Source: Phycisphaerales bacterium (GTDB lineage: Bacteria; Planctomycetota; Phycisphaerae; Phycisphaerales; SM1A02). Taken from it: 52,448 bases of DNA. Every line of letters starts with the position of its first letter. The first letter of the stretch is position 1. Positions 48,858 through 52,448 of the stretch are shown here, one piece after another. The stretch covers positions 1-52,448 of the forward strand of contig SIAA01000012.1 of NCBI GenBank assembly GCA_009692045.1. Direction: 5' to 3'. The position numbers were made by a program, and so were the translations under genes. The notes beneath the pieces were generated by a model. The model ran no database searches, had not been told where the DNA came from, and saw only the letters and a program-made list of their open reading frames with translations.

Positions 48858-49258
48858 GACGGCTGTTGATTACGCCCGCGGCCGGGAACTTTGCCGAACA
48901 GCGATAGCGGCACCACTACCAACAGCCAGAATGGGACCATTCCGACTCCGGGGATCGCCTCGAGTACCAAGGGCACGAGCAGGAGCGGCTGTCGACCCAA
49001 AATGGCAAATATCAGTCCCGCAGTAACGATGTCAATCCCCACCTGAACTGGGGGCACAAGGGTGAACACGGCCGAAAGAACATCGCTGACTGCGGCGACA
49101 CCGATGGCCGGCACGACTCGCTTCCAGCCAAAGCGTTCGATTAGCGCAGAAGTTGCGGGGGACTGCGCCGAGGTCGCTTGTGAGCTCGCTGCGCCAGGAG
49201 TGGGATTGCTGCCATCGGTTGCGTTCATCGGTGTGCTTGTTTCAGTAAGTAGATCCAT
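48842..49258 (-). CDS. Small uncharacterised membrane protein
   Basis: The 138-residue protein has a disordered Ser/Thr/Pro-rich N-terminal 38 residues and then three or four hydrophobic segments: VVPAIGVAAVSDVLSAVFTLV, QVGIDIVTAGLIFAIL, and PLLLVPLVLEAIPGVGMVPF plus WLLVVVPLSLFG. A short basic tail follows. I do not recognise a family. It may act as a small membrane partner. ATG 49228 (ten codons later) is an alternative start. A 13-base palindrome sits directly upstream of the ATG. Confidence 0.6.
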   Translation of the reverse strand: MDLLTETSTPMNATDGSNPTPGAASSQATSAQSPATSALIERFGWKRVVPAIGVAAVSDVLSAVFTLVPPVQVGIDIVTAGLIFAILGRQPLLLVPLVLEAIPGVGMVPFWLLVVVPLSLFGKVPGRGRNQQPSQIRP

Positions 49259-49259
49259 G

Positions 49260-49272
49260 ATTGCTGAGCAAT
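49260..49272. repeat. 13-base palindrome between divergent genes
   Basis: ATTGCTGAGCAAT is a perfect 6-bp inverted repeat around a single base, starting two bases upstream of the minus-strand ATG at 49258 and 60 bases before typA. It could be an operator or block ribosome access to the membrane protein mRNA. Confidence 0.4.
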
Positions 49273-49298
49273 AATGCGTGCCGGAAGCCTACTTTGGC

Positions 49299-49304
49299 TA
49301 TACT
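49299..49304 (+). promoter_or_regulatory. -10 element of typA
   Basis: TATACT (five of six consensus bases) lies 28 bases before the typA start codon. No clear -35 is present. Confidence 0.45.
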
Positions 49305-49331
49305 CACCCCTCGCCCAAAAGGAAAGAATAA

Positions 49332-51206
49332 GTGTCCGTCCACCACGCCAACCTCAGGAATGTGGCGATAATCGCCCATGTCGACCACGGCAAGACCACT
49401 CTTGTCGATGCCATGCTTCGCCAATCCTCTGCCAGTGCCGAGGTGGAGCAGGGGGCCGAGTGTGTCCTCGACTCCAATCCTTTGGAGCGAGAGCGCGGCA
49501 TCACCATTCTCGCCAAGAACTGCTCGGTTGAGTATGTGCTTCGCGGTGGGGAGTCAAAGGGCCAACGGATTCGCGTCAACATTATCGATACTCCCGGCCA
49601 CGCCGACTTCGGTGGCGAGGTTGAGCGCGTCCTTCGCATGGCAGACGGATGCGTGTTGCTGGTCGACGCCCTCGAGGGGCCGATGCCGCAAACGAGGTTT
49701 GTGCTGCAGAAGGCGCTCGAAGTCGGGCTGAAGCCCATCGTGGTGGTGAACAAGTGCGATCGCCCTGAGGCGCGCTGTGACAAGGTGGTGGAGGAGGTAT
49801 TCGACCTCTTAATCGAACTTGGCGCTGACGATATCGCGCTCGACTTCCCTCTGGTCTTTGCCTCGGGTCGCAACGGCTGGGCATCCTTCGATCGCACAGA
49901 CATGAGCCGCGGCGTTGACGATCTCTTTCAAGCGATCACGGCGCGGGTAGATGCACCGGCCGATGATCCTGATGGTCCGCTGCAGTACCTCGTCACCAAT
50001 CTCGATTGGTCCAGCTATGTGGGCCGAATCGGAATCGGCCGGGTGTTCCGGGGCGTCATCAAACCATCTACGCAAGTAGGGGTGTGCAAGGCAGATGGAA
50101 CCGTCAAGCGCGCCCGCATCATGGCGGTCAAGCGTTTTGAAGGTCTCTCGCGTCAGGTATCGGAGCAGGTATTCGCGGGTGATTTATGCGCGGTGGAAGG
50201 CATCGATGATCTGGAGATCGGGGACACCATCGTGGCGCTGGACACACCCGAGCCGATGCGCCGCGTAGTCGTCGATGAGCCCACATTGCACATGGTGTTT
50301 CGCATCAACGATGGCCCATTCGGGGGCCGTGAGGGTAAGTTTGTAACCAGCAGACAGATTTCTGAGCGCCTCGATAAGGAGCTCGAGCGCAATGTCGCAC
50401 TGCAGGTTTCGCGCGGCGAGACCGCCGACGAGTTTCGCGTCAGCGGCCGAGGCTTGCTGCACCTAGGCGTCCTTCTGGAGACCATGCGCCGCGAGGGCTA
50501 CGAACTCACGGTGGGCAAGCCGGAGGTGGTCGAGAAGGAAATCGATGGCGTGCTGTGCGAACCTTGGGAACGCCTCTCCGTCGATACCGCCAATCACGCC
50601 ATGGGATCGGCGCTCGAGTTGCTGGGATCGCGGGGCGCCGAAGTACAAAAGGTTGACCCCCGAGGAAACAGGCTCCACATCGAGTCGATCATTCCCGCCC
50701 GCAGCCTCATCGGCATGCGCACTCGGATGCTCAATGCCACTGGTGGAGAAGCGGTGATGCATCACTCCTTCGACAGCTGGCGACCGGTGCGCCCGGGAGA
50801 GCGGCGCCGTTTGAACGGGGTATTGATTGCCACCGAGAGCGGCTCGGCCACCACCTTCGCGCTGATAAACCTTGCTGATCGCGGCACCATGTTCATTCGA
50901 CCTCAGGATGCCATCTATGAGGGACAGATCGTGGGCGAGAACTGCAAGGACAACGATCTCAATGTCAATGTGGTCAAGTTGAAGCCCATGTCCAATGTGC
51001 GTGAGTCGAGCAAAGAGGCAACGGTGGTGCTGAAATCGCCGCGAATACTGAGCCTGGAAGCGGCTCTTGAGTACATTGAAGACGATGAACTCGTCGAGAT
51101 CACTCCCACGATAGTGCGAATGCGCAAGCGGATACTGCGCGAGGCGGAGCGCCGCCGCGCTGAAAGAAGTTCGCGCGACCGCGCCGAGGCAGTTGCTGGT
51201 AAGTGA
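49332..51206 (+). CDS. typA: Ribosome-associated translational GTPase TypA/BipA
   Basis: The 624-residue GTPase has G1 AHVDHGKT (15-22), the switch I region with RERGITI, G3 DTPGHADFGGEV, G4 VVNKCDRPEA and G5 FASGRNG. After the EF-Tu-like domain II follow the EF-G-like domains and the TypA-specific C-terminal region (IIPARSLIGMRTRMLNAT, GTMFIRPQDAIYEGQIVGE, KEATVVLKSPRILSLEAALEYI). TypA helps 50S assembly at low temperature and stress. The GTG start is preceded by AAAAGGAAAG (AGGA eight bases away). It is followed by lysC after 25 bases. Confidence 0.96.
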   Translation: MSVHHANLRNVAIIAHVDHGKTTLVDAMLRQSSASAEVEQGAECVLDSNPLERERGITILAKNCSVEYVLRGGESKGQRIRVNIIDTPGHADFGGEVERVLRMADGCVLLVDALEGPMPQTRFVLQKALEVGLKPIVVVNKCDRPEARCDKVVEEVFDLLIELGADDIALDFPLVFASGRNGWASFDRTDMSRGVDDLFQAITARVDAPADDPDGPLQYLVTNLDWSSYVGRIGIGRVFRGVIKPSTQVGVCKADGTVKRARIMAVKRFEGLSRQVSEQVFAGDLCAVEGIDDLEIGDTIVALDTPEPMRRVVVDEPTLHMVFRINDGPFGGREGKFVTSRQISERLDKELERNVALQVSRGETADEFRVSGRGLLHLGVLLETMRREGYELTVGKPEVVEKEIDGVLCEPWERLSVDTANHAMGSALELLGSRGAEVQKVDPRGNRLHIESIIPARSLIGMRTRMLNATGGEAVMHHSFDSWRPVRPGERRRLNGVLIATESGSATTFALINLADRGTMFIRPQDAIYEGQIVGENCKDNDLNVNVVKLKPMSNVRESSKEATVVLKSPRILSLEAALEYIEDDELVEITPTIVRMRKRILREAERRRAERSSRDRAEAVAGK

Positions 51207-51231
51207 GTTTCGGCCGAGAAGGGACACCCCA

Positions 51232-52448
51232 TTGGCGACCATGGTCATGAAGTTTGGCGGAACATCGGTGGGAGATGCCGCGCGCATCCGCCGCTCGGTA
51301 TCCCGCATCGCCAAGGAAGTGTCGCTGGGCAACTCAGTGGCAGTGGTGGTGAGTGCCATGGGTCACACCACGGATCAACTGATTGAACTTGCCGAGCAGG
51401 TGACTGCCCATGCCAGTCGGCGCGAGATGGACATGCTGATGGCCACGGGAGAGCAGGTCAGTGCCGCCATGGTGACCATGGCGCTTCAGGAGCTGGGCGT
51501 TGATGCTCTGAGCCTGACTGGAGCGCAGGCGGGGGTTCACACGGATGGCGTTTATGGAAGAAGCAAGGTGACCCGGGTCGATCGCAGCGCGCTGGCGCAA
51601 CATATGGACCGAGGTGTGGTGCCGGTTGTGTGCGGATTCCAGGGTCTAGCTCCCAATGGCGATGTGACAACGCTCGGGCGCGGTGGTTCTGACACCACCG
51701 CGGTAGCGATCGCCGCCAGCCTCGATGTCGTCAGCACTGGTGGCTGCTGTGAGATTTACACCGATGTTCTCGGCGTCTACACCGCTGATCCCCGTCTGGT
51801 GCCGGGGGCGGTCAAGCTGGAGCGGATCAGCTACGAAGAGATGCTGGAGTTGGCGGCGCTAGGAGCAGCAGTAATGCATCCCCGTGCTGTAGTGTTTGGT
51901 GACAGATTTGGTGTGCCCATTCATGTTCGGCACAGCCAGAGTCCGGAAACGGGCACAATGATCCTCAGGGAGACCGCCGACATGGAAGACATAGCTGTAG
52001 TTGGATGTGCTTTGAAGATGGACCTAGGTCGAGTCTCGTTCCGGCGCATTCCCCGGCCCATCGGAATACAGGGCCGCATTTTTGAGCGCATCGCCAAGGC
52101 AAACATCAGCGTCGATGACATCGTGCAGACCGAGTTCGGTGATCAGACCACCATCTCCTTTACGGTGGATCACGCCGATCTGTCCGATGTGAAGGAGGTC
52201 GCAGGCGCGGTGCTTTCCGAGTTCGGCAGCGGAGAACTCGCCATCGAAGTTGGGTTGGCCAAAGTCTCGATAGTTGGCGTGGGAATGAAGAGCCACGCGG
52301 GAATCGCCAGCAGGATGTTCCGAGCATTGGGTGATGCCCAGGTCGCAATCCACAACATCACTACTAGCGAGATCAAGGTCTCATGCATAGTCGACAAAGC
52401 GAGCGGGCAGCGGGCTCTCGAGGCCGTGCACGCGGCCTTCCACCTGGA
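51232..52448 (+). CDS. lysC: Aspartate kinase, N-terminal part (3' end outside window)
   Basis: About 405 residues are present before the window ends without a stop. The start of the kinase domain is VMKFGGTSVGDAARI (ATP/Asp site); TTLGRGGSDTTAVAIA and IYTDVLGVYTADPRLV are the other catalytic motifs. Two ACT domains follow: VVGCALKMDLGRVSFRRI (about 250 on) and VSIVGVGMKSHAGIASRMF (about 345 on), where lysine or threonine feedback binds. It phosphorylates aspartate at the head of the lysine, threonine and methionine pathway. TTG 51232 is preferred, because AAGGGA lies seven bases upstream; ATG 51241 is the alternative. Confidence 0.94.
   Translation, partial: MATMVMKFGGTSVGDAARIRRSVSRIAKEVSLGNSVAVVVSAMGHTTDQLIELAEQVTAHASRREMDMLMATGEQVSAAMVTMALQELGVDALSLTGAQAGVHTDGVYGRSKVTRVDRSALAQHMDRGVVPVVCGFQGLAPNGDVTTLGRGGSDTTAVAIAASLDVVSTGGCCEIYTDVLGVYTADPRLVPGAVKLERISYEEMLELAALGAAVMHPRAVVFGDRFGVPIHVRHSQSPETGTMILRETADMEDIAVVGCALKMDLGRVSFRRIPRPIGIQGRIFERIAKANISVDDIVQTEFGDQTTISFTVDHADLSDVKEVAGAVLSEFGSGELAIEVGLAKVSIVGVGMKSHAGIASRMFRALGDAQVAIHNITTSEIKVSCIVDKASGQRALEAVHAAFHL

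Noticed and set aside
50463-51359. Minus-strand open frame (298 codons) opposite typA and lysC
   Set aside because: It crosses two conserved genes on the other strand and has no motif.

Overview
The window is a compact stretch of a high-GC bacterial chromosome. Several gene features point to Planctomycetota, most likely a Phycisphaerae-like lineage: a very long SecA, a fused SecDF, DUF2617 and DUF1573 proteins, an enlarged prepilin peptidase and NAD-type isocitrate dehydrogenase. This placement is an inference from gene content. No phage, insertion sequence, integrase, CRISPR array or defence locus is visible. Genes are packed tightly: convergent pairs overlap at their 3' ends, divergent pairs start within 15-26 bases of each other, and only one U-tailed terminator (after rnpB) is clear.

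Layout, left to right. 1-2.5 kb: the 3' part of polA, tRNA-Asp, a redoxin, a small acidic membrane protein and tRNA-Lys. 2.5-9.5 kb: secA (-), a gene-poor 435-base stretch, an SRPBCC-epimerase fusion and an MFS transporter. 9.6-10.4 kb: tRNA-Arg, mazG-like and HIT genes. 10.4-20.2 kb: a minus-strand run of seven genes (recG, ABC ATPase, His-rich FtsX-type permease, DUF3299 protein, an inactivated M14 paralogue, an intact M14 carboxypeptidase, a BaiN-like flavoprotein) with gaps of at most 11 bases. 20.2-23.9 kb: xseA-xseB-prepilin peptidase and an OmpA lipoprotein. 23.9-27.4 kb: MlaD/MlaF-like pair (-), Nudix hydrolase and rhomboid protease. 27.4-33.6 kb: tgt-yajC-secDF-LysM protein. 33.6-40.9 kb: an FAD oxidoreductase/aldo-keto reductase pair, isocitrate dehydrogenase, RluA-type synthase with an alpha/beta hydrolase, polysaccharide deacetylase, aminotransferase and rplU. 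40.9-45.4 kb: a weakly recognisable protein, RNase P RNA, DUF2617, a UDG lacking one iron-sulfur cysteine, a possible structured RNA and a MEMO-family protein. 45.5-52.4 kb: a DUF1573-ankyrin protein, M32 carboxypeptidase, typA and the 5' part of lysC.

Most genes are housekeeping: protein export (secA, yajC, secDF), DNA repair and recombination (polA, recG, xseAB, UDG), RNA processing and modification (rnpB, tgt, RluA) and translation (rplU, tRNAs, typA). The strongest candidates for new biology are: (1) the ABC-DUF3299-M14 operon, which joins a probable zinc-linked export ABC module to one active and one catalytically dead zinc-carboxypeptidase paralogue; (2) a SecA in which a helical-wing-like motif appears about five times; (3) the UDG with a missing Fe-S ligand; (4) the DUF1573-ankyrin fusion; (5) the hairpin-rich element at 44035-44122. 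All functions are read from sequence motifs without database searches.
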